Below are positions 1-9,140 of a stretch of 64,000 nt of DNA, in pieces. The number at the start of each line of letters is the position of its first letter. The stretch's first letter is position 1. The notes beneath the pieces are model-generated. The model searched no databases. It was given only the letters and a program-made list of their open reading frames with translations, and had not been told where the DNA came from. Position numbers and translations under genes: made by a program. The DNA lies in contig WLWZ01000009.1 in NCBI GenBank assembly GCA_012103315.1, forward strand, positions 1 to 64,000, in the 5' to 3' direction. Origin of the DNA: Alphaproteobacteria bacterium. GTDB lineage: Bacteria; Pseudomonadota; Alphaproteobacteria; MPNO01; UBA2964.

Positions 1-59
1 AATCGAAGGGGCTTCGGACCCGCGTTGCGATGGTGCAGCGGTAACGGACGCTGCTTAAT

Positions 60-983
60 CTATCGCGCCAACCAGGCACGCAGCGTAATCACCACACCTG
101 TCAGGGCATCCCATCCCGAGCAATGCCCGATCACATCGAGTCTCTTTAAAGATGCTGTAAGCTCCTGTGGCCGGTTTGAAATAACGTCGTTGATTACCGC
201 GTGCAGCGGTTCAGCGCCGATGCCCTGCGCTGCCGCTTTCAGATGTGCACGACTTATATCATTGGTGTCAGAAGCCCCCATCTCGACTGCATTGGCCAAA
301 CATCCGCACAATCCACCTTCTCCCAACAGGCAAAGCGTAATCATCATACCACCGAGAAAGTCATCGCCTGACGGTGTTAACCCGGGTCCCATGCCGACGA
401 GTGTGGTCACGGGTTCGAGAATATTACTGGGGTTGTTTTCGTGGCTTTGAACAAAATTCCTCATCGCACCGACTGCGGGCGCCGCCATAGGCAACGCGGT
501 TTTCAATGATCCTTCGGGGAAAATGAATGAGGCGAGTCCTTCTGTGGGCGCCATGCTGAGCGCTTGATCTGTCAACGTAGCCAATCCCGCAATAATGGTG
601 TGTTTGTTTAATTTGGTGACGGGATCAGGTTGCCATGGCTTGGCGTCGCGATAGGAAAATGCAAAGAGATTGCCAATGTGGATTTGGGTTGCGGAATTTT
701 TCACTGGGTCGTCGAGTCGTAATCCACTGGCCTGCCAATTGATACTGGTCGGCGTATCGGTTCGAATATTGAGTGGCCCCATGGACAGTGATGAAGAGCC
801 GAAGCAAATCCAGTTGTCGTTTATCTGGGCGTAGAAACTGCGCTCGAACAAGGCGGCGATATGACCTTGTTTCGGAAAATCAATTGTTCCAAGCGCGAGT
901 TTGCCAGCGGCGGTTATCGAAAATTGGTCGGTGTCGTTTACCTCAGCCATCATCGCAAATGATATGGGTCCCGGTATCTCCAT
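60..983 (-). CDS. allH: DUF2877 protein, oxamate carbamoyltransferase subunit AllH-like
   Basis: About 307 residues, the size of the DUF2877/YlbF family. The conserved core GMGPGLTPSGDDFLGG lies about two thirds along the chain. In E. coli the YlbF protein, now AllH, is one of three subunits of oxamate carbamoyltransferase, which phosphorolyses oxalurate to oxamate and carbamoyl phosphate. Here it is the last gene of a minus-strand operon with carbamate kinase, FdrA and YlbE homologues, which supports that role. With the ATG at 983 it overlaps the kinase gene by 41 bases. Internal ATGs at 953 and 950 would cut this to 11 or 8 bases; no good ribosome site decides between them. The substrate is inferred from the family. 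Confidence 0.85.
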   Translation of the reverse strand: MEIPGPISFAMMAEVNDTDQFSITAAGKLALGTIDFPKQGHIAALFERSFYAQINDNWICFGSSSLSMGPLNIRTDTPTSINWQASGLRLDDPVKNSATQIHIGNLFAFSYRDAKPWQPDPVTKLNKHTIIAGLATLTDQALSMAPTEGLASFIFPEGSLKTALPMAAPAVGAMRNFVQSHENNPSNILEPVTTLVGMGPGLTPSGDDFLGGMMITLCLLGEGGLCGCLANAVEMGASDTNDISRAHLKAAAQGIGAEPLHAVINDVISNRPQELTASLKRLDVIGHCSGWDALTGVVITLRAWLAR

Positions 984-1911
984 TTAACGCATCCATCGCT
1001 TGTTCCAAATCAGCAATGATTACCCGTTTGCCGCCACCATCGAGAAAACGGACTGAGGCATCAATTTTGGGCCCCATACTACCAGGCGGAAAATGCCCTT
1101 CAGCGTCCATTGCTTTGATCTCTGATAACGTGACGCGGTCGAGGAATTGTTGATCCGGCTTGCCGAAATTGATCGCGACCTTGGGGGTAGCGGTCAGGAT
1201 CATAAAAGTGTCGATATCTAAAATATTTCCCATTAAGGCTGATGTGAGATCCTTATCGACAACCGCCGAGACGCCATGCCTGACGCCCTTGGCACCGCGA
1301 ATGACCGGGATACCGCCACCGCCCCCGGCGATGACAATAGTGCCGCGCTGGGAAAGAACATCGACCAGCGAGATATCACAGACATGTTTCGGAATTGGCG
1401 ACGGGACGACATGCCGCCAGCCGCGCCCGGAATCTTCGGCCATTAGCCAACCAAGTTCTTCTTGAACGGATTTGGCATCTTCTTCAGTAAAAAACAGACC
1501 GACGGGTTTAGTGGGATTTTCAAAAGCCGGGTCATTCTCGTCGACTTCAACTTGGGTCAATAGGCATGCCACATGCCGCGGGTTATCGTCCTCGCGGAGC
1601 GCATTTTCCATCGCTTGCATTAACAGATAGGCGATACCACCCTGGCTATGGGCGACGCATATATCCAGCGGCATCGGGGAAATACGATCTCGGGTAAGGG
1701 CTTGCCGCATCAAAATTTTGCCAACCACCGGCCCGTTACCATGGGTAATGATAAGTTGATTGACTTTATGACCAAGGGGCAGCAGTGCCTGCGCAGTTTT
1801 AGCGGCTATTGCTTCCTGCTCAACGGCTGTGCCCTCGATGTCTTCCGGATGCGTGGCATTGCCCCCAATCGCAATGACAAGCTTGTTGGGAATTGCAGGG
1901 CCATCTGGCAT
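943..1911 (-). CDS. arcC: Carbamate kinase
   Basis: 322 residues with the amino-acid-kinase features of carbamate kinase: an N-terminal phosphate loop (VIAIGGNATHPED), THGNGPVVGKIL near residue 60, and a glycine-rich GGGGGIPVI segment in the middle. It transfers phosphate from carbamoyl phosphate to ADP, giving ATP, CO2 and ammonia. In this cluster it would consume carbamoyl phosphate released by the AllFGH-type carbamoyltransferase encoded around it, the role of YbcF/AllK in E. coli. The ATG at 1911 is preceded by GGGAGAG. It starts 12 bases after the fdrA stop, so co-translation is likely. Confidence 0.93.
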   Translation of the reverse strand: MPDGPAIPNKLVIAIGGNATHPEDIEGTAVEQEAIAAKTAQALLPLGHKVNQLIITHGNGPVVGKILMRQALTRDRISPMPLDICVAHSQGGIAYLLMQAMENALREDDNPRHVACLLTQVEVDENDPAFENPTKPVGLFFTEEDAKSVQEELGWLMAEDSGRGWRHVVPSPIPKHVCDISLVDVLSQRGTIVIAGGGGGIPVIRGAKGVRHGVSAVVDKDLTSALMGNILDIDTFMILTATPKVAINFGKPDQQFLDRVTLSEIKAMDAEGHFPPGSMGPKIDASVRFLDGGGKRVIIADLEQAMDALNGDTGTHIICDDG

Positions 1912-1923
1912 CGCGTCTCTCCC

Positions 1924-3414
1924 TTAGCTGTTAATCCCCAGCATATCGAGGGCGGCAATCGCCGCGTCGGCATTTGATCCGGCAACATGAATACCGGCAG
2001 CTTGTAGTGCAGAAATCTGGCTGGATCGAACTTGCGGATCCTGCTCTGTACCCGTAACCGATGCAATGATGATTGGATCATTCTCACCCTGCATGCCACT
2101 GAGCATGTCGGCAAGCTGACCGGCCAGGTCTGGGTGCGCGCCATAGCCAATGACGATATCGATCAGAATCACGCCAACATTGTTGTCTGCTAAGGCATCG
2201 GCTAATGGTTCTTTCCGGATTTCCGGATCAATCATCGGGTGAGGCCGACCTTGGGTAAATTGGTCGTCGCCGAGGTCAATAATCTGATGAGCATCACCGT
2301 CGTCTGTCAGGTTTTTCGCCCCTGGGACGGCGGCATTTGAGGCGACCTCTAGCCCGGCATCCAGAAGGATAACTTGTGTTTCCGCCGCTAACGTACCGCC
2401 CGAATAAAGACCTCTTATCTTTGTGCGACCGCCCAAGCTGCTGGTGTTTGAACTGATTTTTTCTTCAAATTCTTTACCTCCGAGGGCAGTTTGCGCTGCA
2501 TCCTTGAGCGTTCTCGCGGCCGTTGCATTGGCTGGGAGGTTAAGGTCGGTGGCACCAATAAAACAAACGGTAAAGGGTTTCGGGCTCTGCTTGATGCGCT
2601 TCATAACTCTCGGCAGAACGTCCTTGCCCGGTGGTTTGGAGATCAGAACAATGTGCTTGGTTTCGGCATCGTCATCGAGCCTGTCGATCCCCATCAATGT
2701 TGATATTCCACCGATTTCGTCTTTGAGGTCTCTGCCACCAACGCCAATCGCATGTGAAATGCCACCACCATTGTTTGAAATCAGCGATGTGACTTCTTGT
2801 ATGCCGGTGCCTGATGCACCAACGATACCGACGTCTCCCCGCGTGACATTGTTGGCGAAAGCAAGCGGTACACCCTCCAATATGGCGGTGCCGCAATCCG
2901 GACCCATCATCAGGACGTTTTGTTCGAGGGCTTGAGTTTTGAGACTGATTTCGTCTTCGATGGAAACGTTGTCGCTAAACATCATGACATGTAGGCCACG
3001 ACTGATTGCTTTGCGCGCCTCGGCTGCAGCGAATTCACCGGGGACAGAAATCAGCGCAAGGTTGGCGTCAGGGTTAGCTTTCGCTGCCGCGCGAATGGTT
3101 TGTGGTTGCCAGACAGTATCGCCGGTTGTCGTACGCGTCTGGCTTTTGATCTGAGGCTCGATGGCGTTAGCGGCGTTTTGTGCGGCGCTAGCGTCGATTG
3201 CACGAACCGCGAGAATGAGATCTCCGCCTTCTGCGGCAGCCCCGTCATCGGCGAGCAATCCAGCGTCTTTTAAAATCTGTTTATTGGACGGTGAGCCCAT
3301 CATTAAAGCGGCTTCATTCACTCCGGCCATCTCTGCAAGATCACGTGATAGCCGCATCAACGCGACGGAGTCTTTATAGAACCCCTGAAAGACTTTATTG
3401 AGGGTGTGCTCCAT
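1924..3414 (-). CDS. allF: FdrA/AllF, acyl-CoA-synthetase-like subunit of oxamate carbamoyltransferase
   Basis: 496 residues of the FdrA family, which shares the fold of the succinyl-CoA synthetase alpha subunit. Visible motifs are MMGPDCGTAILEGVPLAF, then GIVGASGTGIQEVTSLI with a glycine-rich GGGISHAIGVGGRDL stretch, and a C-terminal VGVILIDIVIGYGAHPD segment. FdrA of E. coli, renamed AllF, works with AllG and AllH in oxalurate/oxamate carbamoyl transfer. The start codon overlaps the allG stop in a TGATG junction, so translation is coupled. It is somewhat shorter than the roughly 555-residue E. coli protein; a separate 60-residue FdrA-type gene lies at the head of the cluster. Confidence 0.88.
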   Translation of the reverse strand: MEHTLNKVFQGFYKDSVALMRLSRDLAEMAGVNEAALMMGSPSNKQILKDAGLLADDGAAAEGGDLILAVRAIDASAAQNAANAIEPQIKSQTRTTTGDTVWQPQTIRAAAKANPDANLALISVPGEFAAAEARKAISRGLHVMMFSDNVSIEDEISLKTQALEQNVLMMGPDCGTAILEGVPLAFANNVTRGDVGIVGASGTGIQEVTSLISNNGGGISHAIGVGGRDLKDEIGGISTLMGIDRLDDDAETKHIVLISKPPGKDVLPRVMKRIKQSPKPFTVCFIGATDLNLPANATAARTLKDAAQTALGGKEFEEKISSNTSSLGGRTKIRGLYSGGTLAAETQVILLDAGLEVASNAAVPGAKNLTDDGDAHQIIDLGDDQFTQGRPHPMIDPEIRKEPLADALADNNVGVILIDIVIGYGAHPDLAGQLADMLSGMQGENDPIIIASVTGTEQDPQVRSSQISALQAAGIHVAGSNADAAIAALDMLGINS

Positions 3415-4664
3415 CAGGAAATCCCCACCTTCTCAGCGAGTCGTCTGACAGCCTGTTCGAAACAGGCCATTGGTGCGCGGACCACACCGGCGCCGACCTG
3501 GCCGATGCCGGGTTCACGATGGGCAATGCCTGTGTTGATGGTTGGCGCGATGCCAGAATCGACCACGAGCCGAACATCAATCCCCGAGGGCACACCAAGA
3601 TAGTCCATCGACGGGATCGTCCACTCGGGATTTTCTGCAGCGCAAATTTCACTCATGCGATGGGTATAGTTTGCGGCCTCGGATGCCGCGCCTGCCCCGA
3701 CAAAGCCCGCGACGGCAGGAGAGGCGCCCATGGCAAACCCGCCGAGCCCGATGGTTTCGACAATGGTTGAATCACCCATATCCGGGTTAGCATCGGCTTC
3801 GGTATAGCCGGCAAAGTAAAGGCCCTCGGGCATTTCAACCGGAGCAGTGAACCATTCATCGCCTGTGCCACTCACCCGAATACCAAAATCAGTGCCATTA
3901 CGGGACATCGCCGTAATGATCGAAGAACCTTTGATGTCGCGGACCGGGTCCATGATTGCTTTGCCCATCGCCATGGCAATGTTGAGATGGAATTGATCAT
4001 TTGCACTGATAAAGGCCAGGGCTTCCGACAACGCGGTGGAATCATCGCTAATTTTGGCCATCGCCGCAGCAATTGCCCGCAGGACGAGACCAGAGCAGGC
4101 GACATTACGTTGATGCATTTCATCGCCCATCGAAAGACCACGGGCGATTAGCGGCTTAAGCTCAATGCCGCCCATATCGCGCAGGGCTTTGCCCATAGCT
4201 GGGCCGAGCACATCGCGAATCCAGGCGAGGCGGTTAAGCACTTCGGCATCATTGCCGCCAAACCGCATAACCTTTCCAAGCCCTTCATTGATGGCACAGT
4301 AAGCGCGGTTCCCGGTTGTCCGGTTTTCAACCACCAGCATTGGCTGACTAACTGTCGTCATGCCGGTCATTGGGCCGACCGCATCATGATGATGATTGGC
4401 ATCAAAGGTGATGCCACCACCCGCGGCCATAGATGCAGCTTGTTCCAAGTCGTCAGCCCAGCCCTCAAAAACGGTGATGCCGGCGATGGCCCCCTGCATT
4501 GGCCCACACATATGATTCCACTCAACCGGTGGTCCGGCGTGCAGGATCATCTTATCCTTTAGGTCAGGTACGATTTCTCCCGCAGGAACCACGTCGATCA
4601 AGACGGGCTCTGCGCCGAGCATGCGGCGGATCGCTTCTTTGTTGGCTTTTTCTATGAGTTCCAT
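3414..4664 (-). CDS. allG: DUF1116 protein (YlbE/AllG), oxamate carbamoyltransferase subunit
   Basis: 416 residues, matching the DUF1116/YlbE family. Family-typical segments include ILHAGPPVEWNHMCGPMQGA near residue 45, FDANHHHDAVGPMTGM in the first third, and RNGTDFGIRVSGTGDEWFTAP in the second half. In E. coli the protein is an obligate partner of FdrA and YlbF. It is cytosolic with no signal peptide. It lies between the short FdrA-type gene and allF, with a one-base stop/start overlap to allF. The exact substrate (oxalurate or a related N-carbamoyl compound) is inferred from the family. Confidence 0.88.
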   Translation of the reverse strand: MELIEKANKEAIRRMLGAEPVLIDVVPAGEIVPDLKDKMILHAGPPVEWNHMCGPMQGAIAGITVFEGWADDLEQAASMAAGGGITFDANHHHDAVGPMTGMTTVSQPMLVVENRTTGNRAYCAINEGLGKVMRFGGNDAEVLNRLAWIRDVLGPAMGKALRDMGGIELKPLIARGLSMGDEMHQRNVACSGLVLRAIAAAMAKISDDSTALSEALAFISANDQFHLNIAMAMGKAIMDPVRDIKGSSIITAMSRNGTDFGIRVSGTGDEWFTAPVEMPEGLYFAGYTEADANPDMGDSTIVETIGLGGFAMGASPAVAGFVGAGAASEAANYTHRMSEICAAENPEWTIPSMDYLGVPSGIDVRLVVDSGIAPTINTGIAHREPGIGQVGAGVVRAPMACFEQAVRRLAEKVGIS

Positions 4665-4683
4665 CTAATTCATCGTCCGGTGA

Positions 4684-4866
4684 TCAGGTGCCCATTTTTG
4701 AAAGTAAGGCTGCGAGTTCGGGGTCACCACCGGCGGGCGGTTTCCAATCAAGGTGAACGACAGGTACATCGTGATCCGCAAGTTCCGTCGCAAATTTATC
4801 AAGACCCACATTGATGACGGATAGCTTGCCACCCAATAGTGATGATTGATCAGTGTCAGATGTCAT
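4684..4866 (-). CDS. Short FdrA-cluster protein
   Basis: A 60-residue protein starting MTSDTDQSS, with the core LSVINVGLDKF and HLDWKPPAGGDPEL. Short proteins of this kind accompany fdrA/ylbE genes in other bacteria and are usually labelled FdrA domain protein; no biochemical role is known to me. I chose the ATG at 4866 because a longer frame to 4914 would overlap the upstream hydrolase, while GGAGA sits 8 to 12 bases before 4866. It lies between the M20 hydrolase and allG in the same operon, so it may be a small structural or regulatory subunit of the carbamoyltransferase. Confidence 0.75.
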   Translation of the reverse strand: MTSDTDQSSLLGGKLSVINVGLDKFATELADHDVPVVHLDWKPPAGGDPELAALLSKMGT

Positions 4867-4886
4867 TACAGATTTCTCCAATTCTC

Positions 4887-6155
4887 CTAATTCGCGGCGA
4901 GATCGACGAGGCAAGTTGCAAGAACTTTCGCCCCTGCGGCGAGGTCTGATGCGGTCGCGTATTCTGTTTCATTGTGGCTGATACCACCCGCGCATGGCAC
5001 GAAGATCATTGCAGAAGGGCAGAACGATGCCATCATCCCAGCATCATGAAAGGCGCCTGAAGGGAGTTTCATTGCCGCAAAGCCGAGGGCCTGTGCATTA
5101 CTTTCCACAGCACTAACGATTTCTGGCGTAAAATCTGCCGGCGTCTTGCGAAAGGTTTGTAAAACCTCAACGTCGCAAGGTGGGGCCGCCTTGGTACAGG
5201 CTTCGCCGATTTCACCACTTAACCGTTCAAGAACTTTTTCATCGGGGTGACGAAGATCAATTGAGAATTCAGCGCGGCTCGCGACGGCATTTGGTGAATT
5301 GGGTGTGATGATGAGTTTGCCAACGGTGTAGCGCAGAATATCTTCGGGATCATCCATCACTTTGTTGAGGTCGGCCAGACAACGTAGTGCTGACTGTAGG
5401 GCATCACGCCGTGATTTTAGGGGAGCGGTTCCGGCGTGAGCCGACTCGCCGGTAATATTAACCTGAAAACGTCGAGACCCTTGGATACCGGTCACCGCAC
5501 CGATGGTTGTGCCGGTATCTTCAAGAACGGGACCTTGCTCGATGTGGGCTTCCAAATAGGCTGTAACCGGATGTTGGGTAGGGCGTTCACTATCAACCGA
5601 GGTTGCTCGCAATGTTTCCTCAAGTGCATGGGCGAAATATTTACCTTCCGGGTCGCGGACGTGGGCGAAATCATCGACCTTGGCGACGCCGGTAAAAACC
5701 ATTGACCCCATGCCGCCGGGATCAAACCGACTGCCTTCCTCATTGGTCCAGGCAACGACGTCGATTGGGCGCATGGTTTCTATATCGGCGTCTTCCAGAG
5801 CTTCGAGCACTTCTAGCCCGGCGAGGACGCCGTAAATGCCATCAAACCGACCACCACAAGGCTGGCTGTCCATATGGCTGCCCGTCATGACAGGAACGGC
5901 GTTCGAGCCATCGCCATGACGGCGGATAAACAGATTGCCGATCTCATCCTGACTGATCGTGAAATTACGCGCCCGGGCCCAGCCAATGAGTGTCTCGCGG
6001 GCGGCGACATCAGTTGCCGACAGAGCCTGCCGGTTCACGCCATTATTGGGGATTGCGCCGAATTCGGACATCTCCATATGGCGACGCCACAGGCGTTTCT
6101 CATCGATATGCGCTGCCGCGAGGCGCGCGATTTCTCCAAGCGAATTTTCCGTCAT
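4887..6155 (-). CDS. M20-family N-carbamoyl hydrolase (AllC / carbamoylase / beta-ureidopropionase type)
   Basis: 422 residues, the usual length for the hydantoinase/carbamoylase branch of the M20 metallopeptidases. Metal-site motifs are visible: TGSHMDSQPCGGRFDG near residue 90, the catalytic NEEGSRF around 135, EAHIEQGPVLE around 210, and the C-terminal FHDAGMMA plus GGISHNETEYA. This group includes allantoate amidohydrolase, L-N-carbamoylase and beta-ureidopropionase, which sequence alone does not separate. Next to oxamate carbamoyltransferase genes, allantoate or ureidoglycolate is plausible; next to the class III aminotransferase, N-carbamoyl-beta-alanine is also plausible. The protein is cytosolic. 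Confidence 0.9.
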   Translation of the reverse strand: MTENSLGEIARLAAAHIDEKRLWRRHMEMSEFGAIPNNGVNRQALSATDVAARETLIGWARARNFTISQDEIGNLFIRRHGDGSNAVPVMTGSHMDSQPCGGRFDGIYGVLAGLEVLEALEDADIETMRPIDVVAWTNEEGSRFDPGGMGSMVFTGVAKVDDFAHVRDPEGKYFAHALEETLRATSVDSERPTQHPVTAYLEAHIEQGPVLEDTGTTIGAVTGIQGSRRFQVNITGESAHAGTAPLKSRRDALQSALRCLADLNKVMDDPEDILRYTVGKLIITPNSPNAVASRAEFSIDLRHPDEKVLERLSGEIGEACTKAAPPCDVEVLQTFRKTPADFTPEIVSAVESNAQALGFAAMKLPSGAFHDAGMMASFCPSAMIFVPCAGGISHNETEYATASDLAAGAKVLATCLVDLAAN

Positions 6156-6263
6156 CGTGAAGCGATTTTGACTTCCCTATACTGGTCGATGGGACCAGTG
6201 TGTTTGTTTCAGGGTAATCATTACACGACGCCCAGCTTTGGCTCAATCAACTAAACAACGCTG

Positions 6264-7592
6264 TTAATCGAGATCATTGATAACGTTTCCGAGGGTTTCG
6301 ACGATGCGATCAATCTCAGATTTTTCGATTATCAGCGGCGGTGCCAAGGCGACGGTGTCCCCTGTCTGGCGGAAGAGCAGCCCGCCTTCAAAACACCGGG
6401 TGAAACATTCATAGCCGCGGGCTGTCGGAGCGCCGTCGCGGGGTTCGAGTTCAATACCGGCAACCAGTCCGATATTGCGAATATCGATGACGTTTTTACT
6501 GTCCTTGAGGGAATGAACAGCGGCTTCCCAATAGGGTGCCAGGTTGGCGCAGCGATTAAACAGCTGTTCATCTTCGTATAGTTCTAGGGCCGCCAACGCG
6601 GCGGCACAGGCCAGCGGGTGGGCCGAATAGGTATAACCATGGAATAGCTCGATCATGCCATGCGGGCCGTCCATCAGCGCGTTATAGATGGTGCCGGTGG
6701 TGCCAATAGCCGACTTCGGTACGGCCCCGTTTGTCAGGCCTTTGGCCATGGTCATCAAATCAGGTTGGACACCGAACTGCTCCGCGCCAAATGAGGCGCC
6801 GGTGCGACCAAACCCAGTAATGACTTCATCGAATATTAGCAGGATACCATGCCGGGTACAGATTTCGCGCAAACGATCAAGATACCCAACCGGTGGAACC
6901 AATACACCGGTCGAGCCAGCCATTGGTTCAACGATTACCGCCGCAATGGTTGAGGCATCGTGCAAGGTGACCAGTTTTTCCAAATCATCTGCTAATTCAG
7001 CGCCCCATTCTGGTTGTCCCCGGCTGAAAGCATTTTTTTCGAGATTATGGGTGTGTGGTAGGTGATCGACACCACCCAGCATATTGCCAAATTGTTTGCG
7101 GTTGGTGACGATGCCGCCAACAGCCGTCCCACCAAACCCGACACCATGATAGCCGCGTTCGCGTCCGATAAATCGGGTGCGGGTGCCGTCGCCGCGAGCC
7201 CGGTGATAGGCCAATGCAATCTTGAGTGCCGTATCGACGGCCTCTGATCCGGAGTTGGCAAAAAACACATGATCGAGATGGCCTGGCAGCATGGTCGTAA
7301 GACGGCTCGCAAGTTCAAAAGCGAGCGGGTGTCCCATTTGGAAAGCTGTTGCGTAATCCATTTGTCCCGCCTGAGCGCGGATGGCTTCAGTGATAGGGTT
7401 GCGACCATGACCGGCATTGACGCACCACATGCCGGAACAGCCATCGAGGATCTGCTGACCTTCGTCGGTCGTGTAGTACATGCCTTTTGCGCCAACCAGC
7501 ATTCGGGGGGCCGCCTTAAATTGGCGGTTTGCTGTAAAGGGCATCCAGTAGGATTGTAGATCGTTAGTATTTCTATGTGCTGTGTCGGGCAT
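6264..7592 (-). CDS. Class III pyridoxal-phosphate aminotransferase (omega-amino acid:pyruvate type)
   Basis: 442 residues. Class III features are LLIFDEVITGFGRTG around residue 260 and the PLP-binding lysine in MAKGLTNGAVPKSAIG around 290. The N-terminal DLQSYWMPFTANRQFK is typical of the beta-alanine:pyruvate aminotransferase branch. It would move an omega-amino group, for example from beta-alanine, to pyruvate. It is the first gene of the minus-strand nitrogen cluster, separated by 108 bases from the M20 hydrolase. That neighbourhood hints at beta-alanine released from a ureido precursor, but this is inference. The start at 7592 has only a weak ribosome site. Confidence 0.9.
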   Translation of the reverse strand: MPDTAHRNTNDLQSYWMPFTANRQFKAAPRMLVGAKGMYYTTDEGQQILDGCSGMWCVNAGHGRNPITEAIRAQAGQMDYATAFQMGHPLAFELASRLTTMLPGHLDHVFFANSGSEAVDTALKIALAYHRARGDGTRTRFIGRERGYHGVGFGGTAVGGIVTNRKQFGNMLGGVDHLPHTHNLEKNAFSRGQPEWGAELADDLEKLVTLHDASTIAAVIVEPMAGSTGVLVPPVGYLDRLREICTRHGILLIFDEVITGFGRTGASFGAEQFGVQPDLMTMAKGLTNGAVPKSAIGTTGTIYNALMDGPHGMIELFHGYTYSAHPLACAAALAALELYEDEQLFNRCANLAPYWEAAVHSLKDSKNVIDIRNIGLVAGIELEPRDGAPTARGYECFTRCFEGGLLFRQTGDTVALAPPLIIEKSEIDRIVETLGNVINDLD

Positions 7593-7710
7593 TGGTAAAT
7601 TTCCGCTGAGACTTCTCTATCGTGCTGGACCGATTTCGCGTGCACAAGAGTGCCATAGTCAAATCAATCTGGGTATACTGAAGTAGTTTAAGAAATTAGG
7701 AGATTTTGAA

Positions 7711-8115
7711 ATGGCTAAGTTGCGTCACATCGCCATCAGCGCGAAGGACCTAGAAACCACCGCGCAGTTTTATGAAAACGCGTTTGGCATGGAGCGTGTG
7801 CGTCAATCCAAGGTGGCGATTATGTTGTCCGATGGTGTTGTCTCTCTCGCGATCCTGCATTTGCGGTCGAACGATAATGCGCCGGACGAACGCGGCCCAG
7901 ACTATATTGGCTTGCACCATATGGGTTTTCTGGTCGAGGACGTACCGGAATCCAGCGCTGCCGTTGAAACCGCTGGCGGGACCTATCACGGCCAAATCCA
8001 AAATGTCGGTAATGGGCCTGAGTTCGAGCGCAAATACCGAGATCCAAATGGTGTCGTTGTCGATGTGACGAGCAAAGAACATGCGACATCGTCTTGGCGT
8101 GTGCCCGTTGATTAA
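7711..8115 (+). CDS. VOC-family (glyoxalase/dioxygenase fold) protein
   Basis: 134 residues forming a single vicinal-oxygen-chelate domain pair. It starts LRHIAISAKDLETTAQFYENAFGM; the middle has LHHMGFLVEDV and the end has KYRDPNGVVVDVTS. The histidines near residues 5 and 69 and the terminal acidic region fit metal binding. VOC proteins include glyoxalase I, extradiol dioxygenases and resistance proteins, and this one cannot be assigned to a reaction. A GGAG ribosome site lies 9 bases before the ATG. It is a single plus-strand gene divergent from the aminotransferase. Confidence 0.85.
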   Translation: MAKLRHIAISAKDLETTAQFYENAFGMERVRQSKVAIMLSDGVVSLAILHLRSNDNAPDERGPDYIGLHHMGFLVEDVPESSAAVETAGGTYHGQIQNVGNGPEFERKYRDPNGVVVDVTSKEHATSSWRVPVD

Positions 8116-8231
8116 GTCTGCTGAACTTACTTAACAGTTTGATTCATCACATTTTCTTTGTTTGACAGACGATTTTCGCTTTGTCATACGGAGACAGTAT
8201 TTTTTAACACCGTCGTTTGACTGGGGGGTCA

Positions 8232-9140
8232 ATGATGCGCAAGGGGCAGGTTGCGGTACTTACTGCACTTCTATCATTAGGATCAGCGACTATTGCCGGT
8301 GCTGCTGATACGCGCACATCGGGTTCAAGTCCCTCCGGTATAAAAGGTGTCGATAATCGCGTTGTTGTAGATAGTTCGGTTGCCCCGTGGAATGCCGTTG
8401 GTCGCATCAACACAAGTACGGGGTCTTATTGTACTGGTGTACTAATTGCACCGGACAGGGTAGCGACAGCCGCTCATTGTCTTTGGCGTGAAAAAACATT
8501 GCGATGGTTACCGGTCTACGAGATTAGTTTTCTTGCTGGCTATCGCGATGGCAAATTTCAGGAACGCGCTGCGATTGCATCTTACTTTCTGCCTAATGGC
8601 CTGGTTGATCGGCAAAAACGGAGACTCCAGAAAAGCGGTGATTGGGCAGTGCTGAAATTACGGCAACCGATGAGTTCGAAGATCAATCCAATTCCGCTGG
8701 CTGATTTTACACGGGCGTTTTGGGAGAAAACGCGGCGCAAGGGTGAAAGCGTGATTCAAGCCGGATATAGCTACGATAAAAGTGAGTTTCTGACGCAGCA
8801 CGATGGTTGCTCGATTACCTTGTTTTATCGTAACGATTCGCTGATGCATCACAACTGTGATGCGACAAAGGGTGATTCTGGATCCCCTATCATGGTCAAA
8901 AGACACGGGAAATATCATCTCGTAGGGTTACATCTCGCGACTAGACGCTTCGGTAAGACGGCTACCAGCGGTGTTGCCGTTACTGGTCACGGGCTTATCA
9001 AGAGTCTTATGAGCATGGCGCGGCGCGGTATCGAAGGGCGGGTATTTACGGAAGATCCAGCGAGCTATCAGCCCGTGAAACCGGCGCATAATCCTCTCGA
9101 GGCGCCACTGGAGTCGGTGCCGCAACTGGTCGGACGTTAA
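8232..9140 (+). CDS. Secreted trypsin-like serine protease
   Basis: 302 residues from the ATG at 8232, which follows a G-rich ribosome site; an in-frame TTG at 8217 is less likely. Residues 1-23 look like a Sec signal peptide (RKGQVAVLTALLSLGSATIAGAA). The chymotrypsin-fold triad is readable: His82 in TAAHC, Asp137 in SGDWAVL and Ser216 in KGDSGSP. CTG near residue 64 fits the usual cysteine before the catalytic His loop. It should act in the periplasm or outside the cell. Its stop overlaps the convergent downstream gene by 4 bases. Substrate is unknown. Confidence 0.92.
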   Translation: MMRKGQVAVLTALLSLGSATIAGAADTRTSGSSPSGIKGVDNRVVVDSSVAPWNAVGRINTSTGSYCTGVLIAPDRVATAAHCLWREKTLRWLPVYEISFLAGYRDGKFQERAAIASYFLPNGLVDRQKRRLQKSGDWAVLKLRQPMSSKINPIPLADFTRAFWEKTRRKGESVIQAGYSYDKSEFLTQHDGCSITLFYRNDSLMHHNCDATKGDSGSPIMVKRHGKYHLVGLHLATRRFGKTATSGVAVTGHGLIKSLMSMARRGIEGRVFTEDPASYQPVKPAHNPLEAPLESVPQLVGR

